38,634 nt of DNA from positions 1-38,634 of the forward strand of contig JAUIED010000029.1 of the NCBI GenBank assembly GCA_030428905.1, written 5' to 3'. Below, in pieces: positions 24,728 through 33,646 of the stretch; the first letter of the stretch is position 1, and the number at the start of each line of letters is the position of its first letter. The notes beneath the pieces are model-generated. The model was not told the origin of the DNA and did not search any database. It saw only the letters and a list, made by a program, of their open reading frames with translations. Position numbers and translations under genes: made by a program. Origin of the DNA: Gammaproteobacteria bacterium. Its GTDB lineage: Bacteria; Pseudomonadota; Gammaproteobacteria; Pseudomonadales; Azotimanducaceae.

Positions 24728-25658
24728 CACCTCGACCCACGTCCTGGTGCTCGGAGGCAAGGGCTTCATTGGCCGCCACGCTGTTGCAGCGCTCCAGGCC
24801 AAGGGCGTCTGCGTCACCATCGGCACCAGACGCCCGGATGAAACATCGGTGGGTTACGTGGAAGAGCAACACGTTCTGCACAAGGCCGTGTCGCCGGAGT
24901 ACTGGCAGGACGTCGTCGGTCGATTCGATACCGTCCTGAACTGCGTTGGAATACTGCGGCAACGATTCGGCGAGACCTACGCGGCCGTCCATCACCACGC
25001 ACCTCGGGCGATCGCTCAAGCATGCCACCACCAGGGTACGCGGTTTGTGCACGTCTCGGCGTTGGGCTTGTCCAGCAACGCGAGAAGCCGGTTTCTCACG
25101 TCAAAAGTGCGAGGGGAGGACGCGATTCGACAGGCTGGGGGCGACTGGATGATCGCCCGCCTCAGCTTGCTCGATGGTGCAGGTGGTTACGGAGCCCGCT
25201 GGCTTCGAGGCGTGGCACGTTTACCGCTGTTTGTCGTGCCGACGTCAGCGCAGGGCCGCATCGCCGCCTTGACGGCGCTAGACGCTGGCGTGGCATTGAG
25301 CAATCTATGCTTGATGGCCAGCAACGCGCTGAACCTCGACCGCTCTCGCATATTCGAGTTGGGCGGCGAACATGCTGTGGATTTTTAAGGTTATATACGC
25401 GGTCTCCGGCGGCAGTACCTGAAGCGCATCGACTCGGCTGCTCCAGCGGTCTCTGAGGCGTATGCTGTGCGCGTACCCGGCTTCCTCGCCCGGCTCGGAG
25501 CCCACATCTGTGACCTGTTCCATTTCAGCCCGTTCTCCTTTGGCCATTGGGAACTGCTCTGCCGTGACAATGTGCCGAACCCCAACCGACTGTCGGAACT
25601 CCTGGGTCGAGCGCCGGAGATGGTGATTGACCCGCCTGGCAGGCATTTCGATAAATGA
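24714..25658 (+). pseudogene. NDUFA9-like NAD(P)-binding epimerase, interrupted by in-frame TAA
   Basis: An atypical SDR/NmrA-type protein begins at ATG 24714 with the Rossmann motif VLVLGGKGFIGRHA, then VLNCVGILRQRFGETYAAVH and VHVSALGLSSNARSRF, like complex I NDUFA9-type and related epimerases. The frame meets TAA at 25386-25388 after FELGGEHAVDF (224 residues) but the same frame stays open for another 89 codons. These encode a fitting C-terminal domain (FLARLGAHICDLFHFSPF, then LCRDNVPNPNRLSELLG) up to a natural TGA at 25656-25658 that overlaps the next gene's start by four bases. No internal restart codon follows the TAA. I read this as a 314-codon gene with a point nonsense mutation, a sequencing error or, less likely, programmed read-through. 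Confidence 0.7.
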
Positions 25659-26188
25659 GGGTCCATTACAGGGAAGTGCTGAGGCGAGTCGCGCATACAA
25701 AGAAGCTCGGGGGCTTTCCATCCATGGTCATCGGAACCCCACCACTGGATCTCGCCACGCAAGACAGTGACATCGACATTGCCTTTCAAGCCGATGATCT
25801 GGATCAATTCCAACGTAATGCCGCCTCAGCATTTGGCGACCTCCCATGCTATTCGCACCATTTCGCAAGCAAACGGGGAGAGAGGTACCTGTGCGTTCAG
25901 TTCCAGACGCTCGGCTGGGATGTGGAGTTGTTCTGCCAGTCGATACCACTGGATCAGCAATGGGGTGTAAGGCACTTCCACATGGAACGGCGCCTGCTCG
26001 ATCTCAACCCACCCATGCGTCAGCTTGTTTTACAACTGAAACACCAGGGTATGAAAACCGAGCCCGCGTTCGCAGCCGTGCTTGGGTTGGCTGGAGATCC
26101 ATACGAGGCGATACTGCTTCTGGAATCACTGTCTGACAAGGAACTACGAGGGCTTGTGGATGGATGCAAACGTACTCCGTCGATTTGA
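25655..26188 (+). CDS. DUF4269 family protein, nucleotidyltransferase-like
   Basis: This is a 177-residue protein matching DUF4269, which has a nucleotidyltransferase-like core. The pattern VIGTPPLDLATQDSDIDIAFQADD holds the GS/GT and paired Asp residues expected of the active site (here D-S-D-I-D), and VQFQTLGWDVELF supplies the third acidic residue. ATG 25655 overlaps the preceding gene's natural stop (ATGA), which supports that the upstream reading frame was once continuous. The 3' end is 12 bases before the next gene. Base composition here is visibly less GC-rich than in the flanking operons. The role is unknown; relatives modify small molecules, RNA or antibiotics. Confidence 0.75.
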   Translation: MRVHYREVLRRVAHTKKLGGFPSMVIGTPPLDLATQDSDIDIAFQADDLDQFQRNAASAFGDLPCYSHHFASKRGERYLCVQFQTLGWDVELFCQSIPLDQQWGVRHFHMERRLLDLNPPMRQLVLQLKHQGMKTEPAFAAVLGLAGDPYEAILLLESLSDKELRGLVDGCKRTPSI

Positions 26189-26200
26189 GGGGGCTAAAGC

Positions 26201-26803
26201 ATGCCAGTAGAGACAAAAGAGTTCCTGCAGGTGTTTCTTTCTGCAGCGGCCGTCCTGACGGCTGTTCTGCTCGTTTCACCCCACCTCAACATCAACCTGC
26301 AGGGCACAGTCCTTACCGTCGCTGCGATCGGGGCCATTCAAATCTTAAACGCTGCCTATCGGGCGTTCTCGCCAGACGGTTCTACAGTTCGCAAGTTCCT
26401 GATTGGTACGATCATCAGCCTGCTGATGATCGGGCTGGCGTTGATGGTGGCCCCGTTTCCCACGGGTTCTTTCGTCATTTGGATTGTTTTTTCTCTGCTT
26501 GCGGCTGCGTTTTCGTTAACGCTTCCCATGCACCCTCCGGAGAAGCCGGCACAGGAACGAGAGAAGGAGCCGGTGATCGAAGGGAATACCCTTACGTTCA
26601 GCTCAAGAAAAACCTACGACCTGGATCAACTCAACCGAGTTGAATTGGGGCCCAGCAGGGAGGGAAGCAGCGAAGTCACCCTGACATTCGAAGACGGTGC
26701 CACGCTGACTGTCGGCCCCTCCCACAATGCTCACGCACTCGCTGCAACGCTCCGGAGCCGGGCCACCACCGGACAGCCGCCTGATCAGCCGAAGGCGTCT
26801 TAA
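26201..26803 (+). CDS. Small membrane protein of unknown function
   Basis: This is a 200-residue protein with four predicted transmembrane segments in its first 110 residues (VFLSAAAVLTAVLLVSP, VLTVAAIGAIQIL, FLIGTIISLLMIGLALMV, VIWIVFSLLAAAFSL), then a soluble C-terminal domain of about 90 residues rich in beta strands (EVTLTFEDGATLTVG). GAGGGGG upstream supports ATG 26201. I do not recognise the family. It is the last gene of the long plus-strand operon and converges on the PhyH gene with a 41-base gap. Confidence 0.6.
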   Translation: MPVETKEFLQVFLSAAAVLTAVLLVSPHLNINLQGTVLTVAAIGAIQILNAAYRAFSPDGSTVRKFLIGTIISLLMIGLALMVAPFPTGSFVIWIVFSLLAAAFSLTLPMHPPEKPAQEREKEPVIEGNTLTFSSRKTYDLDQLNRVELGPSREGSSEVTLTFEDGATLTVGPSHNAHALAATLRSRATTGQPPDQPKAS

Positions 26804-26844
26804 GCCGCAACGTCATTCAACATCACGCTAAACCTGCTGGGTCT

Positions 26845-27621
26845 TCAGCAAAGGGGTCGCGAATGCCGTACACAACCAGATTTGAGCATGGCAAATCCCG
26901 CCGGTTGATAGGTATAGACCAGCGCCCGGCGCGGCGCATCGGAAGCGTTGGGCTCCGACCCGTGTACCGTGAACGGATCGAAGAAGATCAGCGATCCTGC
27001 CGGCACCTCGAACGCCACCTGCCGGCTGAGATCGAAAGCCGATGGGTCCGTGTAGAACCCACCGAGCTGGGTACCATCGTCGGTGCCGGGCAGGCAACCG
27101 GCCCGATGGCTGCCAGCGATGACGCGAAAGCAACCGTTACCGGCGTGCGCGTCATCCAGCGTGATCATCACGTTCGGTAGCTTGTCGACGTGATCACAGC
27201 TGTGCACCCAGTACGGCGCGTCCTGGTGCCAGCCGAAACCCGTGCCCTCCCGCGGTCGTTTGAGGTTGAGCTTGTCGCTCCAGAGCGTGACCTCCGGCGT
27301 GCCAATGAGTGCGCGCATGGGTGCGGTGATACGCGGGTCGTCAACCAGCGCATCGAGCAGCGGGTGCTGATCGTGTACCGGCTCCACCACGCGTACCGTA
27401 TCGCTTGGCGGGGAGTGCTCGAACTGCACGGTGGTGGTACCCACGTCCACGAACCGCTTGCCATCGAGCCAGTAGGTGCGGCCTGCGGCACTTGCCGCGG
27501 CCACCCCAACCGCTACAGCCTCAACCGCCTCGCGCAAACGCGCCAGCTCCTCGCCATCGAACTGCTGCGTCCGCACGAAGTAACCGGACTCCCGCCAACA
27601 GTGCCATTCCTCGGGCGTCAA
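26845..27621 (-). CDS. Phytanoyl-CoA dioxygenase (PhyH) family protein
   Basis: This is a 258-residue Fe(II)/2-oxoglutarate-dependent dioxygenase of the PhyH family. The iron-binding HxD is in FGWHQDAPYW (His and Asp two apart), and the distal His with the 2-oxoglutarate-binding region is in FFDPFTVHGSEPN followed by Arg in ALVYTY-preceding APRR. Its ATG (27621) overlaps the stop of the molybdopterin oxidoreductase by four bases, so they are co-translated. PhyH enzymes hydroxylate acyl-CoAs, ectoine or other small molecules, and a link to an oxidoreductase suggests oxidative breakdown of an unknown compound. A divergent second PhyH gene at 29914 is only distantly similar. Confidence 0.85.
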   Translation of the reverse strand: MTPEEWHCWRESGYFVRTQQFDGEELARLREAVEAVAVGVAAASAAGRTYWLDGKRFVDVGTTTVQFEHSPPSDTVRVVEPVHDQHPLLDALVDDPRITAPMRALIGTPEVTLWSDKLNLKRPREGTGFGWHQDAPYWVHSCDHVDKLPNVMITLDDAHAGNGCFRVIAGSHRAGCLPGTDDGTQLGGFYTDPSAFDLSRQVAFEVPAGSLIFFDPFTVHGSEPNASDAPRRALVYTYQPAGFAMLKSGCVRHSRPLC

Positions 27622-29864
27622 AGCGCTTCCACCCGCACGGGCACGGTTTTGTGCCAGGGCGTTCCCGCATACGCATCGCGCAGGTCCGTGGAGGTGAGTT
27701 CGTTCGGTGCGGCGCCCACGATGCGCGCTGTACCATCGGCATGCGTGTAGCTCAGCCCCATGCCGTTGGGCAGGGACACGTGGCCGCGGTGCATCCGTTC
27801 GTCCAACTCGACCGTCACCTGGGCGCTGCCGCCGGCGCTGATCACCCGCGCCTGGGAGCGCTCGCCCAGGTTGATGCGTGCTGCATCCTCGGGGTGCATG
27901 CGAAGAGCACCCTCCCCGTCCTTACGACGCCATTCGGGGTCACGAATGATGGTGTTGGCAGTGAAGCTGCGGCGCTCTCCCGCGGCCAGCAGCAGCGGGT
28001 AGTCCGCCGATGTCTCTTCAGGCTGGGTACGTGTCAGCGCATGTGCGTCGGCCAGCAGCTCCGGTAGCGCGAGCTCAATCTGCCCACCGGGCACCCGCGC
28101 CCACACTGAATCCCAACCCTCCGAGGAGACCACCAGGCCGCTCGGGCTCGATATCAATGCGTCGAAGAACGCCTCCCCCAAGTCCATGCCCTCACCGCTG
28201 AAGCCTGCGCCTTCCAGGCTTTCCCGGTGGCCGAGCGCATGCTGGTGCGCCAGCGCCCAGAGGGTGGCAGCGTTACGCATACCTTCAGGCAGCGTCCGCC
28301 CCAAAGTACGGTAGAGCAGCACCGGCGCGAAATCCGCTAACGTCGGCTGCTCCGCGAGCAACGTGAACACCCGCGCCTGAAAGGCTTCTCGGCCGCCCTC
28401 ATCGAGGGCGCGGTTGAGTGCTTCTTCCACACCAGCAGGGAGCGCGCCCAGCGCCTCTAACAGAAGGTAGTGAATTTCCGCTTCGTTCAGCGCGCCATTG
28501 CGCGGTGCGAACAACGGCGCACGCACGTGAAAGAAATTGTCAGGAAACTCGAAATTGAAGAACGTCGCCTCCGCCTTTTCGTACTGCGAAGTCGCCGGCA
28601 GCACGTAGTCCGCCTGGCGGGCGGTCTCGGTCATCGCCACATCGATAACCACACTGAAATCCAGCGCCCGCATGGCGCGGCGCCACTTGGCGCTGTCGGC
28701 AAGGGAGTGCACGGGGTTGGCCGACTCGATGATCATGGCCCGGTAGCGATTCGGATGGTCGCAGAGAACCTCGTCGGGAATGATGTTGCAGGGCACGAGC
28801 CCGGCGATGATGCGTTCGCCGAGCACCGGCGACCTGCCCCGCTCCGCGCCGTTGCCGATGCCGCCGAGGCCGCGCGCTGTGTAGTGCGTGCCCGGGCGTG
28901 CGAAGTTGCCGGTGAGCACCCACAACAGACGCTGCAGGTAGCTCACGAGTGTGGAGTTGCGGTTCATCTGCACGCCGAGGTCTTCGAGCACCGCGACGCT
29001 GATTGCCCGACCGATGCAGCGGGCAGTGGTGCGGAGTGCCTCGGCGTCCACGCCACAGACGGCGGCGCAGTTCCCCACGTCTACCGTGCGAAAGGTATCG
29101 ATCACCGCTGCCGCACCTCGGGTGTGGTCGGCCAGCCAGGGGTGATCTATCAGGTCTTCCTGCACGAGCACGGCGATCATGCCGGCCAACAGCCAGGCGT
29201 CGCGGCCGGGGCGCACCGCCAGGTGAATGTCCGCCAGATCGGCGGTTTCCGTGCGCCGGGGGTCAATGACGATCAACGTGCGGTTCGGATCTTTGCTGAT
29301 CTCCCGCAGGGTTGCCCGGGCGCGCTGCACACCATGGGATTGCCACGGGTTCTTACCGAGAAACACGGCCACCTCGGCATGCTCGAAGTCTCCATGGGGC
29401 CAACCGCCGAACATGCGCTGTGCCACCCAGAACTCGCCGGTCTTCTCCTGCGCGAGCGCATTGGAGCGCCAGCGCACGCCGAGGGCCGACAGGGTGCTGC
29501 GCGCATACGCCCCCGGCAGGTGATTTCCCTGGCCACCGCCGCCGTAGTAGAAGATTTTGTCGCCGCCGTGGGTATCCCGCACCGTGCGAAGCCGTTCGCT
29601 GATCTCGGCGATAGCGGTCGGCCAGTCGATGACTTCGTACGTTCCGTCGGCGCGGCGCCGCTTGGGCGAGCTGATGCGGTCTGCACCGTGCTGGTAGTAG
29701 GAGATGCGCGACGCCTTGTTGCACACATAGCCTTGCGAGGCCGGATGGTCCGCATCGCCCTTGATACGCGCGATATCCGTACCTTCGGCGTTGAGTTGAA
29801 CCTTGAGCCCGCAGTTGCAGGTGCAGAGAATGCAGGCCGTGGCCTGCCAGGCGTCGGTTGCCAT
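27618..29864 (-). CDS. Molybdopterin-dependent oxidoreductase, Fe-S containing
   Basis: This is a 748-residue enzyme of the DMSO reductase/formate dehydrogenase-alpha superfamily. The N-terminal CILCTCNC (C-x2-C-x3-C) and GYVCNKAS form a 4Fe-4S site, typical for the soluble formate dehydrogenase and acetylene hydratase branch. Downstream are the bis-MGD binding region (KNPWQSHGVQRARATL, IVIDPRRTETADLADIHLAVRPG), a central domain and the C-terminal dinucleotide-binding domain (PNGMGLSYTHADGT). There is no twin-arginine signal at ATG 29864, so it is probably cytoplasmic. The upstream extension to 29993 adds no conserved residues and overlaps the divergent PhyH gene. No electron-transfer partner or maturation gene is nearby. 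The active-site ligand and substrate cannot be determined. Confidence 0.85.
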   Translation of the reverse strand: MATDAWQATACILCTCNCGLKVQLNAEGTDIARIKGDADHPASQGYVCNKASRISYYQHGADRISSPKRRRADGTYEVIDWPTAIAEISERLRTVRDTHGGDKIFYYGGGGQGNHLPGAYARSTLSALGVRWRSNALAQEKTGEFWVAQRMFGGWPHGDFEHAEVAVFLGKNPWQSHGVQRARATLREISKDPNRTLIVIDPRRTETADLADIHLAVRPGRDAWLLAGMIAVLVQEDLIDHPWLADHTRGAAAVIDTFRTVDVGNCAAVCGVDAEALRTTARCIGRAISVAVLEDLGVQMNRNSTLVSYLQRLLWVLTGNFARPGTHYTARGLGGIGNGAERGRSPVLGERIIAGLVPCNIIPDEVLCDHPNRYRAMIIESANPVHSLADSAKWRRAMRALDFSVVIDVAMTETARQADYVLPATSQYEKAEATFFNFEFPDNFFHVRAPLFAPRNGALNEAEIHYLLLEALGALPAGVEEALNRALDEGGREAFQARVFTLLAEQPTLADFAPVLLYRTLGRTLPEGMRNAATLWALAHQHALGHRESLEGAGFSGEGMDLGEAFFDALISSPSGLVVSSEGWDSVWARVPGGQIELALPELLADAHALTRTQPEETSADYPLLLAAGERRSFTANTIIRDPEWRRKDGEGALRMHPEDAARINLGERSQARVISAGGSAQVTVELDERMHRGHVSLPNGMGLSYTHADGTARIVGAAPNELTSTDLRDAYAGTPWHKTVPVRVEAL

Positions 29865-29913
29865 GGCGCGTCCGGTGTTGATTGCTGACTCTTTCTCGTT
29901 CAAGTTACGCAGG

Positions 29914-30681
29914 ATGTCAACGCAGCTCGCACAGGTGCCCGCCGCGGATATCGAGGCAATCGGCAAAGCGCTCGACGCCGATGGCGGGGTCATCGCCCTC
30001 GATTATCTTGATCAAACGAGCCTCGCGGCAGCTCGGGAGGCGCTGGCCGCAGCCATCGCGGATCTGCCCTGGTGCAACACCTACCACGCCTACGAAGATG
30101 CGTTCTTCGGGCAGAAAACTAAGCGCATTCATGGGCTTTTGAACTACGGCACAACCATCGAGCAGATTCTGCTGCATCCCCTGCCCGCCGCCCTCTGCGG
30201 GAAGCGTCTCGGTGGTGAGATGATCCTGAGCACCGGCGAGCTCATGGCCATCGGTCCCGGTCAGACACGCCAGCGCCTGCACCGCGACGGTGTGTCCTGG
30301 GAGCGCGCACAACTGCCGTTCGATTTTCTTTTGAGCGTCAATATCGCGCTCACGGACTTTACGCAGGACAACGGCGCCACGGTGGTCGTGCCGGGCAGCC
30401 ACCGTTGGGATGCCGACAGGCAGGCCAAAGATTGCGATATCACGTATGCCGAGATGCCCGCAGGCAGCGCGCTGGTGTACTCCGGGCAGATCCTGCACGG
30501 CGGCGGCGCCAACAGCACCGACGACACCCGCATGGGGCTCTACTTTGGCTACATCCCGGCGTGGCTGCGACCGCTGGAAAACCCCGTTCAGACGCACACC
30601 GCCGAAACCCTGGCTGCGCTGAGCCCCAGCGCCCGGAAGCTGCTGGGGCTGTCCGAGGAAGGGTTCGTCGCCTACCTTTGA
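29914..30681 (+). CDS. Phytanoyl-CoA dioxygenase (PhyH) family protein, second copy
   Basis: This is a 255-residue Fe(II)/2-oxoglutarate-type dioxygenase. The HxD motif is in QRLHRDGVSW, and the distal His is in VYSGQILHGGGANST with the Arg in DDTRMGLYFGY. The typical middle sentence NGATVVVPGSHRW is present. ATG 29914 (MSTQLAQVPA) is chosen because upstream codons overlap the divergent oxidoreductase gene. It is divergent from that gene (49-base gap) and convergent with the DUF885 gene, overlapping it by 10 bases. It differs from the other PhyH gene in motif spacing and C-terminus, so the two probably act on different substrates. Confidence 0.85.
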   Translation: MSTQLAQVPAADIEAIGKALDADGGVIALDYLDQTSLAAAREALAAAIADLPWCNTYHAYEDAFFGQKTKRIHGLLNYGTTIEQILLHPLPAALCGKRLGGEMILSTGELMAIGPGQTRQRLHRDGVSWERAQLPFDFLLSVNIALTDFTQDNGATVVVPGSHRWDADRQAKDCDITYAEMPAGSALVYSGQILHGGGANSTDDTRMGLYFGYIPAWLRPLENPVQTHTAETLAALSPSARKLLGLSEEGFVAYL

Positions 30682-32399
30682 AAGGTTTCCAGTACCGCTC
30701 GACGCAGGAGGTCTGGCGGCAACAGCCCCTGGCTGATGACGAAATCGTGAAACGCCTTCTGATCAAAACCTTCGCCCAGCGCCAGTTCCACCTCCGTACG
30801 CAGGCGCATTAGGTTGAGATAGCCGTAGTAATAGGCGGTGGCCTGGCCGGGCATACGGAAGGCGTAACGATCTGCCTCTGATGCCGCCATGGCACGCGAC
30901 ATGGCGCACTGCTCCACCAGAAAACGCTCTGCATCGTCGCGGCTGATGGCGCCGGTATTCACCAGCGGATCGAGAAACATCCGCGCAGCGCGCAGGAGTC
31001 GGGTGTACAGGCTGAAGAGTTGCCCCTCTGGCGGCAGATGCTCGTGCATGATGGCTTCGGCATAGAGCCCCCACCCCTCGACGTTGGCGCTGTTGAAGGC
31101 AAACAGCGCCCGCGCCAGAGAAGTGCCGTTCTCCACGAGGCTCGCAAACTGCATCTCGTGACCCGGCCGCGCCTCGTGCACCGTCAGCGCCCAGGTGATG
31201 GCGTCGTGGCTCCAGTCGTCCATCTGCGCCTCGGCACCGAGCGACGGATTGCTCTGCACCAGCACGAACTCGCCGTACTGGCCCGTATTGTTGATGAGCT
31301 GCGGTGGGTTCATGAACGACGCCGGCACGGCTGCGGCCTCGGCCTCGGTAGCCAGGCGAATGGCGGCGGCGCGCTTGGGCAGCGTGACGATGCCTTCCCG
31401 CCGGATGATGGCCTCGATGTCCGCCAGCCGCGACTGGTACACCTCCAGCACCTTGTCCTGCGGGATCTGCTCCGCTTTGAGCTTGCGGACGACGCCGAGC
31501 AGTGACGCGTCCTGCCAGCCGCGGGCCTTGGCGATCTGCCGCGCCAGAGCCTTCATCTCGCTGCGGATGAACTGATACCCAGACTGCGCCTGGCTGATCA
31601 GATCCGCAGGCGCAGCATGCACACCGAAGTTCTTCAGGTTGTCGGCGTACACCGCTGCCGGCAGCGTGCTTACCTTGCGCGCCCGCGGCACGATGGTCTT
31701 GTGCAGCCACGCGGTGTAGCCCTGCAGTTGCGCTTCGAGGGTGGCGAAGTCCTCCTGCCAACCCTCGAGCCCCGCCGCCTCGAACATGGCACGCACCCCC
31801 GCCAGGTAACGGGGTGCGGAGTCGAAGTCTCGCGCAAGCTGCCCTTCGTACGGGCCGATCAGGCCGGGCACCTGCAGACGTTCCTCGGTGCGCGCGCGGG
31901 CCAGATCCACCAGCGGCTCGTAGCCTTCCTCCAGGCCGGCATAGCGCTTCAACCGCGTGAGCGCCGCCGGGTAGCGGGCAGCGTCGTTGCGTGCATCGAG
32001 CAGACCGCGGAAACTCTGAAACACCAGCAGATGTACATCGATGTACGGCAGCATGTGCTGTCGTTGTACCGTCTGCGATTCCAGGTTCTCGCGCACCGTA
32101 TCCTGCAGAATCTGCAGGTCCTGCAGCACACGCGCCTCCTCCTCTTCCGCAGCGGCGGCCTGCAATTGCTCCAGCATGCCGAGCGCGGCGGTGCGCTGCC
32201 GCTCGTAGAGATTCGCGCCGAGATCCAGCACCTGCGCATCGTACTCGGCAAGACCGGAGCGGGCTGCCGACTCCGGGAGAAACTCCGCCTGCAGACGCAG
32301 CACGTCGAGCGCATGCGCGTCGCTGCGCTCGATCCAGTCCGCCTGAACATGGGAACACCACACGAGCGCAAGCGCTGCGCCGAAACCTTTCAGTTGCAC
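30672..32399 (-). CDS. DUF885 family protein, exported
   Basis: This is a 575-residue DUF885 protein with an N-terminal signal peptide (KGFGAALALVWCSHVQA, cleavage probably after HVQA). The zinc site is in WALTVHEARPGHEMQF (HExxH-like HEARPGHEM), with the Glu in NVEGWGLYAEAIM, and AYYYGYLNLMRLRTEVE is the C-terminal block. The start is GTG 32399, preceded by GGAGG four bases upstream. It lies 26 bases after the CoA-transferase gene on the same strand and is probably in that operon. Predicted to act in the periplasm as a peptidase or amidohydrolase; no substrate is known. It is unlike the cytoplasmic DUF885 protein at 23138, with which it shares only the motif pattern. Confidence 0.85.
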   Translation of the reverse strand: MQLKGFGAALALVWCSHVQADWIERSDAHALDVLRLQAEFLPESAARSGLAEYDAQVLDLGANLYERQRTAALGMLEQLQAAAAEEEEARVLQDLQILQDTVRENLESQTVQRQHMLPYIDVHLLVFQSFRGLLDARNDAARYPAALTRLKRYAGLEEGYEPLVDLARARTEERLQVPGLIGPYEGQLARDFDSAPRYLAGVRAMFEAAGLEGWQEDFATLEAQLQGYTAWLHKTIVPRARKVSTLPAAVYADNLKNFGVHAAPADLISQAQSGYQFIRSEMKALARQIAKARGWQDASLLGVVRKLKAEQIPQDKVLEVYQSRLADIEAIIRREGIVTLPKRAAAIRLATEAEAAAVPASFMNPPQLINNTGQYGEFVLVQSNPSLGAEAQMDDWSHDAITWALTVHEARPGHEMQFASLVENGTSLARALFAFNSANVEGWGLYAEAIMHEHLPPEGQLFSLYTRLLRAARMFLDPLVNTGAISRDDAERFLVEQCAMSRAMAASEADRYAFRMPGQATAYYYGYLNLMRLRTEVELALGEGFDQKAFHDFVISQGLLPPDLLRRAVLETFQR

Positions 32400-32425
32400 G
32401 TCACCTCCAACCAGATTGCGGAATA

Positions 32426-33646
32426 TCAGGCGGGCGGCGCGTCGTGCAGAACGCCACGGCCCGCGAGTTGCTCGACATCTTCGCCGCTCATGCCCAGCCA
32501 GTCCAACAGCACGGAGGCATTATCCTCACCGAGCTTCGGGCACGGGCGCCAGGCGCTACTGTCGAGCCCGGTCATCGTGATCGGGTTACCCGGCATCCGC
32601 TCGCCTGTCGGCTCAGCAAAATCGAAGTAACCGCGCGCCCCTGCCTGCACGTCGGCAAGCATGTCAGCGGCGGCGTTCACCGGCCCGGCGGCAACACCGG
32701 CCGCCTGCAGCTCCAGACAGGCCGCGTGTTTGTCGCGCTGCCGGGTCCAGGTGCTGATCTGCCGATCTATATCTGCTGCGGCTGCGGCGCGATGCTCACG
32801 GTTGAGGCGCGCATCGGCGCCCACGAGGGCGGCTAGATGCTGCCATACCGTATCGTCTTCGCAGGCGATGCCAATCCAGGCATCCGCTCCAGCGCACGGG
32901 TAGACGCCGTGCGGCGACATGTCAGGATGACCGTTGCCGCGTGGCTCGAGCGGTTCGCCAAGCTGGTGCGCCACGAGCCACGGGCCGCTGAACGCCACAC
33001 CGCTGCCGTGCAGGGTGAGCTCCACACGCTCCCCGTGGCCAACGCGCCGCCGGCGCCGCAGCGCTTCAGCAACCGCCGCTGCGGCGTGGGTGCCCGTCAT
33101 CGGGTCGTTCAGTGCCGTGGAGGAGTTGCGCACCTCGCCGTCTTCGTAACCCATCATCTGGGTCAGACCGCTCATCGCCTCCACGGTAGGCCCGAAGGCG
33201 AGCCAGCGGCTGTAGGGACCGGTGTCGCCGAAACCCGGAAGCGCCAGATAGATGAGTTGCGGATTGGCTTCGCGCAGCGCGTCGTAGCCGAGGCCGAGAT
33301 CATCCAACGTGCCAGCGCTGAAGTTCTCCATCAGCACATCCGCCTCGGCGGCCAGGCGCAGCAGCAGCGCCTTGCCCTGCGGCTGTTTGAGGTCAACACA
33401 CACGCTGCGCCGGTTGCGGTGCAGCTTCACGAACAGCGCATTGCGGTTCCAGGGCTCGCCTGCCGGCTCACCGCCCATCCAGCCACCCATCGGTTCCTCG
33501 GGAAACACCCGCGGACCGCGGCCGAACGGCGCTTCGATGCACACCACCTCTGCACCGAGGTCAGCGAGAAAGCGTGCGCCCAGCGGACCGGCCCACACGT
33601 GAGTGAGGTCGAGTACCCGCACGCCGGTGAGCGGACCGTTCACCAT
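32426..33646 (-). CDS. CaiB/BaiF-type (family III) CoA-transferase, catalytic subunit
   Basis: This is a 406-residue family III CoA-transferase that moves CoA between carboxylates. The start GPLTGVRVLDLTHVWAGPLGARFLADLGAEV is the canonical N-terminus. NSSTALNDPMTGTHAAAAVAEAL carries the catalytic Asp expected to form the acyl-aspartyl anhydride. LELQAAGVAAGPVNAAADMLAD and the C-terminal RPCPKLGEDN are also typical. ATG 33646 overlaps the stop of the preceding, distinct CoA-transferase gene by seven bases. In this pair it looks like the active subunit; the neighbour lacks the Asp. The substrate is unknown. Confidence 0.88.
   Translation of the reverse strand: MVNGPLTGVRVLDLTHVWAGPLGARFLADLGAEVVCIEAPFGRGPRVFPEEPMGGWMGGEPAGEPWNRNALFVKLHRNRRSVCVDLKQPQGKALLLRLAAEADVLMENFSAGTLDDLGLGYDALREANPQLIYLALPGFGDTGPYSRWLAFGPTVEAMSGLTQMMGYEDGEVRNSSTALNDPMTGTHAAAAVAEALRRRRRVGHGERVELTLHGSGVAFSGPWLVAHQLGEPLEPRGNGHPDMSPHGVYPCAGADAWIGIACEDDTVWQHLAALVGADARLNREHRAAAAADIDRQISTWTRQRDKHAACLELQAAGVAAGPVNAAADMLADVQAGARGYFDFAEPTGERMPGNPITMTGLDSSAWRPCPKLGEDNASVLLDWLGMSGEDVEQLAGRGVLHDAPPA

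Noticed and set aside
28470-29888. 472-residue plus-strand ORF
   Set aside because: It is a His/Arg-rich antisense shadow of the molybdopterin oxidoreductase, which has all expected motifs.
23138-32399. Two DUF885 genes as a recent duplication
   Set aside because: They differ in length, signal peptide and nearly all sequence outside the zinc motif, so they are old paralogues.
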